A stretch of DNA of 64,000 nucleotides from Chalara sp. BL73 (taxonomy: Eukaryota; Ascomycota; Leotiomycetes; Helotiales), in NCBI GenBank assembly GCA_918026815.1, contig CAKJVC010000139.1:1-64000 (forward strand), written 5' to 3'. Position 1 is the first letter of the stretch. Every line of letters begins with the position of its first letter. Below are positions 1 through 9,181 of this stretch, in pieces. The notes below the pieces were generated by a model. That model was not told the DNA's origin and ran no database searches. It was given only the letters and a program-made list of their open reading frames with translations. The position numbers and the translations under genes were made by a program.

Positions 1-397
1 ATTTTCGCTGGCTGCTGGCTACCGACGATTTCCGGAAACGTCCTCTTTAGCTCCGAGCTGCATGCCGCACTATAACCTTAACTTAGCCGTGCTATGCCGA
101 GAGAGGGTCACACTATCGGTGCCGAGATTATTGAGCATGCGTGGCCAATATGTGCATGATTTATCACATTTTCCCCATTCAATCATTGAAGGATCTTGCT
201 GGCTGTATCTCAGGTACTGTGACCTCAATCCAACTTACAATAGGCAGGACTGTGGATACAACGCTCAAAGCTGCGGCACGGCATTGCATAACGAGAGAAA
301 TTCTATTATTACGAGAAGGAGCCACAAAACCACCCCGACAATTATACAACTCTTTGCAGCCTTATACTTCCTCGCGTAACATTCCATCTCTGCTACC
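1..397. other. 5' flank of the OYE-like gene
   Basis: No convincing gene is visible. Short open frames here lack introns, recognisable motifs or support. The stretch serves as the promoter of the gene starting at 398 and contains the CGG-N2-CCG palindrome at 117-124. Confidence 0.6.
117..124. promoter_or_regulatory. CGG-N2-CCG palindrome upstream of OYE-like gene
   Basis: Reads CGGTGCCG inside TCGGTGCCGA, about 275 bp before the ATG at 398. Inverted CGG triplets are the typical target of dimeric Zn2Cys6 regulators. The same octamer recurs upstream of other genes in the first 30 kb. Confidence 0.5.
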
Positions 398-1854
398 ATG
401 TCGAGTATTCTGAGGCCGATCACTCTTGGAGGTTCGCTTGTTTTGCGAAATCGCATGTGCATGGGTTCAATGACACGAAATAGATGCATCAACGATGGCA
501 TGCCTACTGAGGCAACGTCTGATTACTACTCTGAACGTGCGAGACATGGCACGGGCTTGATAATTGCTGAGGGTACCTTTGTCGCTCCTCATGGCGCTGA
601 GTGGCCTCACGCACCAGTCATGTACACTAAAGACCATTCTCGCGCCTGGAAGAAGGTAGTTGAAGATGTCCATAACGCTGAAGGCAAGATATTCTTCCAG
701 CCATGGCACCCAGGTCTGCTCCCTTGTACCTCAGCGAAAGTCCGTAACCCACTAAGTCCATGACGTAGGCCGAATCCAGCATGAGGATATGCCCTTACTA
801 AAGAAGACAGGCTACCCAGTGCTGGCACCGTCTGAAATACCTGCGAAAGGAGGTAAATTTAGATTGCTACCCGGAGCGCCAGTGAGTTGGCTCTTGCCCT
901 CGATTTGACCACCGACGCTGATATATACCACAGGGCCACACATCAAACATCACTGAAATCGAAGATCCAAAGGTTATTGTCCAGCAATATAAATTTGCAG
1001 TAACCTTGGCTAAGGAGGCAGGCTTTGACGGCATTGAATTGCTTTCCCAGGGGTAAGCTATCCCTCAATTCGATGTTGTAATATTAGGTAACTAAATCAT
1101 CATTCATGTGGCAGTGGTTATCTTCTTCATAATTTTTTATGCTCGTAAGTAGTCTTTGATTCTGGTTGAATATTTCAGTCGTCATTGAACACATTTAGTC
1201 ATGCCAACAAGCGTGCCGATCAGTATGGAGGCTCCGTGGAGAATCGGTGTCGGTTCCCTCTTGAGGTGCTGGACGCGATTATTGAAGTTTGGGGACCTCA
1301 CCGTATTGGCATCAAGATTTGTCCACCAGATGACTATAACGATTCTATTGTATCTTATGAAGAACTTACTGAGACCTACTCTTACTATATTAACCAACTA
1401 GTTTCCCGCGAGCTGGGGTACATCAACCTCTCGAGACGCGGTTGCGCCATTGGGCGCGATCAAGACGATTATTTCAAGTCGTCACCAAGGCCACAAGGCC
1501 TAGAGTTGCCACCTAATTATGAGCCGATCAATCAATTTGGCCACATGATCAAGTATCCTGGTAGCAAGACATTACTTATGGTTAACCATGAGTACACTGT
1601 TGCCGAGGCAGATGATCTCATCAGTAATGACAAGATCGATCTAATAACATTTGGACGGCCATTTATCTACAATCCGGTGAGCGTGCTTGTACAAAGGCTC
1701 GCATGATATATGGAAATTGACCAGTTGATAGGATATCGTCCCACGGATTCAGAAAGGAGTCCCATTTGCCACAAATGATCGAGGCGGGAAGGTGAATTAC
1801 GGTCCGTACCAGTCAGTGAATGAGCACTATACCGACTGGCCTTGCGCTAGTTAG
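398..1854 (+). CDS. Old Yellow Enzyme family NADH:flavin oxidoreductase homologue
   Basis: Six exons (398-713, 769-881, 934-1052, 1115-1144, 1199-1676, 1732-1854) join in frame to 392 residues, the usual OYE length. The family is FMN-dependent alpha/beta-barrel ene-reductases. Visible family features are the N-terminal LRNRM segment, QPWHPGR, the ANKRADQYGGSVENR signature and the C-terminal FGRPFIYNPD phosphate/FMN segment. The catalytic segment that normally reads E-L-H-G-A-N/H-G-Y-L reads ELLSQGGYL, so both substrate-anion-binding residues (His and Asn/His) are replaced. It may therefore be an isomerase, a binding protein or a very divergent reductase. It is the first gene of the putative cluster and has a palindromic regulator site upstream. 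The exon 4/5 acceptor was chosen because it restores FLCSHANKR in frame. Confidence 0.85.
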
Positions 1855-1893
1855 TGGCACATTCTTTCTGCTAATTAGTTTTGATAATGAATA

Positions 1894-2291
1894 ACGTATT
1901 TCACAAGCGCGTATTTCTCACCAAAAATTAGGAATTTGCGAAGTATTATCTTAGCAACAGCTCAATAGTAAAGTTTCAAAATGTGTGGCAAGCCTTGTGA
2001 TGCATTTGGAATCTTGTAGATCTGTTTTAAAGTAGTTTATTGAGTATTTTTTTAGAAATATTAAATTCCGGACTAAACGTAAAGCTTGAAACTCGATATT
2101 TTAATACTTATTTAACTAATTTCTTTAAAATTGAAATATAGAGCTTTAAACATGCAACAAAAGCTAAATATATTTTTCAAAAAAAAATTATTGCGTTGTT
2201 GAGTAGATATTACTTTGTAAAAAAAACTTAATTTTTGGTGAGAAATACAGTGATCGGCTTGCTTGAGTAATGACTCGTTTGTGAAATATGT
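1894..2291. mobile_element. MITE, TA-flanked, family B (398 bp)
   Basis: Begins ACGTATTTCACAAGCG and ends with the inverse, CGTTTGTGAAATATGT, each end bordered by TA. The inner arms TATTTCTCACCAAAAATTA and its complement also face each other. There is no coding capacity. The terminal sequence resembles that of the 433-bp MITEs at 8420 and 12087 (ACGTAGTTCACAAGCG), so these look like families of one Tc1/mariner-type superfamily with TA target duplication. Confidence 0.75.
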
Positions 2292-2348
2292 TAGGCGTAT
2301 TACTACTCTACAAAATGAAGGACATGAATATCCATGACTCGATATCAA

Positions 2349-2373
2349 ATCCTGCATCACTTTGATGCAGGAA
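2349..2373. repeat. Short perfect hairpin next to the MITE
   Basis: TCCTGCATC and GATGCAGGA face each other across a loop of about 5 nt. It lies in the intergenic stretch between MITE B and the acyl-CoA synthetase. The stem has no poly-T tail and no gene ends close by, so its role is unknown. Confidence 0.5.
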
Positions 2374-2630
2374 TACCAAACCTATAACCCTCATTAGAGT
2401 CGAACTTTGGTGTTTTTGAACACTTACCTAGTTTGAATCTTTACCGGTAGCATTGTTTTGTGAATACCTATTACGAAGCTTTTGCCGAAGTAAATTACTT
2501 TTCACATTTTCTTACATGCGCTAGCTTAATGCGATTTAAAGCATGGATTTTATGTGGGTTGCGATATTGCTTTGGAACGAAGTAGGGGTGTTCAAATTGT
2601 ATCCGCATCACGCGACCATAACGGTACATT

Positions 2631-2638
2631 CGGCACCG
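2631..2638. promoter_or_regulatory. CGG-N2-CCG palindrome upstream of acyl-CoA synthetase (distal)
   Basis: CGGCACCG, the complement of the CGGTGCCG form, about 256 bp before the ATG at 2894. It forms a pair with 2712-2719. Confidence 0.5.
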
Positions 2639-2711
2639 CTCGGCTAGCGACACAAAATATAGGGTAAGTGGGTGGGGGTCGCAAGGAAGTCTATCCGCGC
2701 CAGGCTGCCTG

Positions 2712-2719
2712 CGGTACCG
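2712..2719. promoter_or_regulatory. CGG-N2-CCG palindrome upstream of acyl-CoA synthetase (proximal)
   Basis: CGGTACCG within the perfect 10-bp palindrome GCGGTACCGC, about 175 bp before the ATG at 2894. Two sites in one promoter fit cooperative activator binding. Confidence 0.5.
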
Positions 2720-2893
2720 CTAGTTGGTCCGTAAAGTTGACTGCCTTAGAGAATAGCAAACACAACCATGTAGAGTCCAAGTGGCATGATATGAGTTCTT
2801 TCCTTATATGACAACATGTTACCATCTGCGGAAAGACCTTGCCGCACAAGCAGAGCCTTGACATCAGTCCTTTCTTTTATTTTGTAGAATATC

Positions 2894-4799
2894 ATGGTCC
2901 GTTCATCTGCCCGATCACCCTTCAAGGTAAACATTCCGGCCGTAGATGTTCCTTCCTACGTGTTCTCCACAGGCACTTCAGCAACACGGAAGACTCCGCA
3001 ATACTTTGACGCCAACAACCCATCTAATTGTTATAGCCTTGCTGAGGCAGAAGTTGTTGTAAAGCGATTCGCCACGGGTTTACAACGTATAGGTCTCAAA
3101 CGTAGTGACAGAGTGTTATTATATTCCGCAAACCATATCTATTACCCCGTTATACTCTGGTCAATCGTTGCCGCTGGCGCGATCTTCACTGCGGCTTCGC
3201 CAACAGCTACCCCAACAGAACTTGAATACCAAGTCCGTGACTCAGGAGCGAAGTTTCTCATTTCAGGACACGACAGACTTTCCACTGCATTAGAAGTAGC
3301 GAGCAATATTGGCATTCCTACCTCTCATATACTCTGCCTAGATGATATATCGGAGTCTCCTTCAGCTTCATCACAAGTCAGATCATGGACAGCCGTCTTT
3401 ACGGATATAAAGGAGGCTCTTTCATGGTCCTGGCAGCCGATCACTACGGTTGAAGAAGCAATGGGAACAACTGCTGTCATCAATTACTCAAGCGGGTTAG
3501 TCTCAGTCTGTGTTAGCATTAGTTTACTTCTAACGCTGTGTAGAACAACAGGGGATCCCAAAGGTGTTGAGCTTTCGCACTGGAACCTCATCTCTAATAC
3601 AGAACAGGTGTGTTTCAAACGTGCCATGGTTGGCAGCGAAGCAGGCAGGTTGCGGAAAGAGCGACTTGATATAGGTGGAGAAAGGTGGCTGGCTGTGCTT
3701 CCCATGTATCACGCATTTGTAGGTTTGCTAAATATGCCCTCGTCCTTCCTGTCAATGTTTCCCCCTAATCTTGAATAGGGCCAGACATACTTCGCTCTAA
3801 CCGCCCCACGGCTCGCGGCGAAAGTGTTTGTTGTTCCTAAATTCAATATTACGCACTATCTTCTGTTCATGGATATCTACCGAATCACATTTATGAATGC
3901 AGTGCCCACAATTTTCAATACTATCTTCAAACAACAAGACTCGCAACGTTTCAACCTCAAAGCTGTCGAAAATGTGACTAATGGGTCTGCCCCGCTCGAT
4001 CCTGAGATTGGGCAGGGAGTAGCGGACAAATATTTTCGCCCCGAGACCCGGATCAAGCAAGGCTGGGGCATGACAGAAACGACTTGCTCAGTGCTTGGAT
4101 TTGCGCCTGATGACGTGGATGACGGCCGCTCAGTCGGATGGCTCCATCCTAACTGTTCAGCCAAGATCGTGCCTATCGATGGTGAGGACTTTGCATCCAG
4201 TGCTCCAACAGGTGAGTATGTAGGTGAAATATGGGTCGCTGGGCCAAATATCATGAAGGGATATTGGAAGCGGCCCCGCGCTACCGCCGACACCGTCGTG
4301 GACGAGAATAGCGAGCGGTGGCTCCGCACGGGAGATATCGGGTACATAGATGAGAGGGGTTGTTTCTATATTGTCGATAGGTTGAAGGTTCGCTATTGGA
4401 AATTTGGAACTTCGTTTATAGTACTGACAAGTTACAAGGAACTAATCAAGGTTAAGGGCTTGCAGGTAGCCCCAGCCGAGTTGGAGAAGGCTCTGATAAC
4501 ACATCCTGGCGTTGCAGACTGTGCAGTCGTGGGACAAAAGATGTAAGATGACCTAATACGTGGAATTGTCATTATGCTGAACATGAAGTAGCGGCGGTAA
4601 TGAGTATCCAGTCGCGTTTGTGGTCCGAGCGAACAACATAGTGACTGCGGAAGAGCTAATCGACCTGGTTAAGTCAAGATTTGCATCCCATAAGTGGCTA
4701 ACAGGAGGGGTTCACTTCATTGATTCTATTCCGCGGACTCCTAGCGGGAAGATACAGCGAAGAAAGTTACTGCAACCTTTACCCAAATCCAAGTTATAA
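2894..4799 (+). CDS. 4-coumarate-CoA ligase-like acyl-CoA synthetase, peroxisomal
   Basis: Five exons (2894-3495, 3544-3718, 3779-4387, 4439-4542, 4592-4799) give 565 residues of the ANL adenylate-forming family, which converts a carboxylate, ATP and CoA to an acyl-CoA. Motifs in order: P-loop YSSGTTGDPKGVELSH (split by intron 1), LPMYHAF (split by intron 2), the A5 motif QGWGMTETTC, the A7/A8 region WLRTGDIGYID and VDRLKELIKVKGLQVAP, and the C-terminal A10 lysine in PRTPSGKIQRR. The protein ends PKSKL, a canonical type-1 peroxisomal targeting signal. Substrate cannot be read from sequence; relatives act on hydroxycinnamates, medium-chain or jasmonate-precursor acids. Two CGG-N2-CCG sites lie in the promoter, which fits co-regulation with the peroxisomal enoyl-CoA hydratase at 19160-19990. 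Confidence 0.92.
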
Positions 4800-5515
4800 G
4801 GTGTGCATATTGCTTTATACAGCAGATGTAAGGTTAGGATTAACGAAGCACCCATCCAATTATATATATATATATATATATATATACGAAATCTTAAGTG
4901 GATTGCACTTTGCAGAACTTTCTTACTATTGAAATTCATTTTTCCGATATAGTTATTAACTTTTGAGGAAACAAGTTGAGGTGGTGTTGTGCCCACATGA
5001 AATAAAATATATGCTTTCTTAAATACCCATATCATTGAAAGCTCGCCCCCTTGAATTTAAACAAATGCTGCTTCATCTTCTTGTACGTATGGTCAGCTTA
5101 GTTATCTTTATATACTCTACCAGTCCAGAGAAATCACGCATAAAGAATATTGAAAGTACACTGATGACCAATTCTTAACAGTTTAGGGCAGATTCGCTAG
5201 ATTTCCATCCTCCAGTAGCAGAGGTGAGTTACCTCTTGTTGAACCGCCATGGTGGGTTCCGGTATTGTAGCGTATTACTGAACTTACATATCCCGAATCA
5301 ATTCCATACACGGACTTGCTGCCTTTCCCCAGAACTCGTATCAAGCCAGCCTAGGTAATTACCCCGTGTGGCATATTTAGCCCACTATTTCCCGCTTTTT
5401 GACCTACGATGTCAAACCCGCCCTGACGGAACCTGCAATCTTAAGCTTATGGCTTGAGAGAACAATATGTGGAGAGGTTGGTGCTGGCGGACAAGTGATT
5501 TCGGTTCTCAAATTG

Positions 5516-5523
5516 CGGGACCG
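5516..5523. promoter_or_regulatory. CGG-N2-CCG palindrome upstream of MFS transporter (distal)
   Basis: CGGGACCG, about 360 bp before the ATG at 5885. It has a variant spacer relative to the main TG/CA/TA forms, so it is the weaker of the two sites in this promoter. Confidence 0.35.
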
Positions 5524-5701
5524 AGAAACATTGTGCGGCGATTTGGGTTGCCAAGGCACGCGATCATATCTTACTTTCGAAGTTAATACTGACTCGCGGG
5601 AAATCTTGCAGCCCCCTCACTCTTTCCCGGGGTAACCGTACATTGGGGTACCCCGCCTTTTGATGAGAGGTTGCGGTAGTACAATAAGCTGGGCACAAAT
5701 G

Positions 5702-5709
5702 CGGCACCG
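5702..5709. promoter_or_regulatory. CGG-N2-CCG palindrome upstream of MFS transporter (proximal)
   Basis: CGGCACCG followed by AGC, about 175 bp before the ATG at 5885. Its extended form CGGCACCGAGC is the complement of the site context at 17451. Confidence 0.5.
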
Positions 5710-5884
5710 AGCTCCTCAGTGTCTAGATGGTTGCCAGGTGGATCTAGTCTCTCGTTTGAACACCATCAGCTGCGATCTATATTTTAAGATGAACTGCTCT
5801 GCCCTTTTTTCACCGAAATAATTATCACCTTCTTCGCTTTACCTCTACTCACAACTTTTGACAAAACCTTAGAACTCCTCTAAG

Positions 5885-7733
5885 ATGGGCGGTGCAACGA
5901 GTAGCTCTGCCTACAACTTCCTGGTCGTTTTTACTGTAGCTTTAGGCTCATTCACCTATGGCTTCAACTCGTCAATCATTGGGTCTGTCTTCGGCCTTCC
6001 CGGATTTTTTGAATACTTTGATCTTACCCTTGGTGGTAAGAAATCTACGCCGATTATAGGTGGTACGTAAATGCTCTCAGAGTTGGATTGATTTCACTAG
6101 GCATTGATGTTAATCAAAACTTCCAGCTGCCAACGGCTTGTTTGCGGGCGGTGGCATGGTCGGATGTATTGCCATTGCATGGATGGCAGATAGAGCCGGT
6201 CGTGTTCGAGCAATCCAAGTTCTTTGTCTTCTTGGTATCGTCTCTGCTATTATCCAAGCAGCTTCCATACACATTGCTATGTTTCTTGTTGGTCGATTTT
6301 TTAGCGGAGCAACGTAGGCTGAGATTCCATTCTTCTTGGCTTGCGCTGACGGCATCCATAGGGCGGGAATGGCAAATGCCATTGTACCTGTCTATCAGTC
6401 CGAGATCTCCACGCCGAAACAGAGAGGACGCATGGTCGGCTCTCACGGGTTCTTGGTTGTATGCGGATATGTGGGTCTTCAACCACCCTTTTGAGATGAC
6501 TAGATATGACGGATGCTAATATTACCAGGCCTGTGCAGCGTGGACTGGGTATGGCTGCTACTTTGAGAAGAACCTTGATATTCAATGGCGCCTCTGTCTT
6601 GCCCTCCAAGGTAAGAGAGCAAACTGCGAAATGATCGCAAAACTCGGCACTAACAACACTTAAGTCGTTGCTCCAGGTCTGCTCATGGCTGCAACCTTCT
6701 GGATCCCGGAATCCCCTCGATGGCTAATTGTCCAAGACCATGGCGATAAGGCGCTGGAGACACTAATCAGACTTCATGCTAACCCAAATGATCTCAATAA
6801 TACCTTCGCCAACGAGGAATATGTTCAGATTTACCGTCAGCTTGAGTTAGAGTCTCGAAATCCTCAAGGTATCATCAATCAGCTCAAGGAGCCGCACAAC
6901 CGAAAGCGATTCCTCACAGGAATGTTTGTTCAATGTCTCGCTCAGAGCACGGGTGTCCTTGTAACAAGCAATTATCAAATTTTGCTTTGGAATAACCTTG
7001 GGCTCTTTGGATCCATTCCGCTCTTATTGTATTCTCTGTACACTTCGTGGGCTGCATTCCTCAACTGGGTTTCAAGCATGATTGTTGATCGCTTTGGTCG
7101 CAGACGTCTTCTAATTTTTGGCTTCGTGAGTCAATTCCAGCAAAACGGGCTTCGTATAGACATTAACTTACGTATTAGGTCGGATGCACTTGCATGCTCA
7201 TCTGCTTCACTGCAATGGTTGCCACCTTCTCTGAAACCGATAACAAAGTTGGGAATGCATTCGGTGTCGTCTTCCTCTTCCTCTTTGTAACCTTCTACGC
7301 ATCCTGTGTTGATGCTACTTCTTATGTATATTGCTCTGAGATCTTCCCAACACATATGCGTGCACAAGGGGTCGCAGCTTCTATCTTCGGCCTCTTCGCT
7401 ATGACTCTAATTTACACTCAACCTGCTGCTGAAGCCTTTGCGACAATCGGATGGAAATACTATCTTATCTTCATCATTGTGCCTGCGTGTGGTATTCCTA
7501 TCATAACTCGACTACCGGAAACTAAGGGCCTTTCTCTTGAGGAGATTGCAGCTACATTCGGAGACGAGGTTGCACTCGATTTGTCACACCTTTCACCCGA
7601 AGAGAAGGAGAAACTTGACGAGCAGATTCGAGCCTCAACAACAGGTCGAGATGGCAAAGTCCTTGCTAATATCAACGTTCTATATCAGGAAACGAAGGTA
7701 GAGACTGAGGTCGAGCACCGAGACCGCGCTTGA
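5885..7733 (+). CDS. MFS transporter, sugar-porter type
   Basis: Six exons (5885-6062, 6127-6313, 6362-6470, 6529-6610, 6665-7125, 7179-7733) give 523 residues. Twelve hydrophobic segments are expected. Visible sugar-porter landmarks are the N-terminal FTYGFNSSIIG helix, DRAGR after TM2, the loop PESPRWLIVQDHGDKA after TM6, DRFGRRRLL after TM8, and the PETKGLSLEEI signature after TM12. These place it at the plasma membrane as a proton-coupled uptake carrier of the hexose/quinate/lactose-like group. In a catabolic cluster it would import the cluster substrate or a glycosylated form of it. Its promoter carries two CGG-N2-CCG sites. Specific substrate cannot be predicted. Confidence 0.92.
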
Positions 7734-8024
7734 AGCAAATTGGATGAAGTTGCGGTAGAGTGTATATAGTAAGACCTGGTGGTGCCGGGGATGCGGTGAG
7801 GAGGTTTATTGTACATGAAGTTCATAGTATTTATTTGTAAGCTATATGTCAACGTTGCTAATATTAGACATCGCTAGAGATTTAATATCAGATCTAGAGT
7901 TTACTTCCGTAGCGAAAGATTTACTCCTTGCATCGCGTCATATATATGCACAACTAGACTAATATTGGGTATTCCATTTCTTGTTTTGCATCGCGCCTCT
8001 GATAGTATACGGCTTATCGGCAAT

Positions 8025-8271
8025 TATCTCGGATACCACAAAAAAGCGGCCCTATATCTGATATGCCATACTTCTTTTGGGACGAATATCTTATATACCA
8101 CTTTTATAGTATATGGGATATAGAAGTGATTCTTATATATCATCATTCGTCAACAGGCATCTCAAATACCATACGCTTGCGCCAAGAGACAGAATACGGT
8201 ATTTGAGATATTCGTCAAAAATAGGTATAGTATATCAGATATATGGCCACTACTTTGTGGTATATGAGATA
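8025..8271. repeat. Long imperfect inverted repeat, possible MITE
   Basis: The arm at about 8025-8101 matches the complement of 8198-8271 over some 70 bp (shared blocks TATCTC, GATACCACAAA, CCTATATCTGATAT, GACGAATATCT). The spacer contains a smaller inverted repeat. Neither arm codes for protein. It resembles a foldback element or MITE unrelated in sequence to the neighbouring 433-bp MITE. Confidence 0.6.
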
Positions 8272-8419
8272 CGAGGTTCTGCTTTCTCGCAGGCTCGAAA
8301 GAACCTCTTAGCCTCGCCCCGACATGCCGCCGAGGGCTCGGACGGCCCAGAGAATTTTGATGGGGTGTCACATGACCCGGAAAACTTGGCGTTGTCTTGG
8401 GAGATATTGTAATATTATA

Positions 8420-8852
8420 ACGTAGTTCACAAGCGAGTGGGCAAAACAAGCTCATGCACACTTTTTTTTGCATACAAAAAACGTCTGTGCATAACCGTGC
8501 ACCTTTTTTAATTGTTTATATAAAATTTTATAATTTAAAATACAGTTTATCTATGCTATAAAGAAACACTATTTACAGTTTAATAGCTTTTTAATTTATA
8601 TTTATTAAGATATAAAATTTGGGGGCCAAATAATCCTTGTATTTTTACATTTTACTTCATATTTTAATAACTATAAATCCTACAGCTTTAAGATTTAAAA
8701 TAATACTTATATTTAAAGTAGAAAATCTCTATTATAAATTATAAACTTTTTTATAAACAATTAAAGAAAGTGTACGGTTACGCACAGACGTTTTTTGTAT
8801 GTAAAAAAAAGTGTGCATGAGCTTGTTTTGCCCACTCGCTTGTGAACTACGT
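8420..8852 (+). mobile_element. MITE, TA-flanked, family A copy 1 (433 bp)
   Basis: Terminal inverted repeats of about 95 bp begin ACGTAGTTCACAAGCGAGTG and are bordered by TA on both sides. The interior is AT-rich and non-coding. An essentially identical copy of exactly the same length lies inverted at 12087-12519, so both inserted recently. With copy 2 it brackets the Zn2Cys6 gene at 9182-11675. Tc1/mariner-type mobilisation in trans is inferred from the TA duplication. Confidence 0.88.
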
Positions 8853-9108
8853 TATAGATTTGCCATTAACTTATCGTTCTTGTGACTAATTTGAAATCCT
8901 CCCAAAGTACTGTAGGTCCATCGGCTGAATAATAGAAATTCAAGGACGAAGGATAGACGAAGCTTTCTTAGTACAGCACATTGATTCTGTAATTGTGAGC
9001 AAAGAGGAATTTTATAATGAATGTACACACCTCCATAATTGTGAGAATTTAGACTCAACTTAGGTAAGCTGACCCTGGCTTGCTTACGTGATAACCCCAC
9101 CTTTAAAT

Positions 9109-9116
9109 CGGTTCCG
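9109..9116. promoter_or_regulatory. CGG-N2-CCG palindrome upstream of Zn2Cys6 gene
   Basis: CGGTTCCG within the perfect 12-bp palindrome ATCGGTTCCGAT, only 66 bp before the ATG at 9182. The position would suit autoregulation of the activator. Confidence 0.45.
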
Positions 9117-9181
9117 ATGTCTAACAAGTACCGTGGTAACGCCGAAGCGGCTTTTCTCAGTAACAACGCCTGCTAATCATT

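Larger units (their letters stand above)
4800..5884. other. Intergenic region before the MFS gene
   Basis: No gene recognised. It contains a (TA)n microsatellite at about 4861-4886 and, in its 3' part, two CGG-N2-CCG sites facing the transporter. Confidence 0.6.

Noticed and set aside
2349..2373. Hairpin as a transcription terminator
   Set aside because: Fungal Pol II genes do not use hairpin terminators and no gene ends at this place.
4271..4278. CGGCCCCG as a further regulator site
   Set aside because: It lies inside the acyl-CoA synthetase coding sequence. Likewise 14619, 19786 and 44370 are in coding exons and were not counted as sites.
3877..4347. 156-codon minus-strand open frame
   Set aside because: Antisense shadow of the acyl-CoA synthetase exon.
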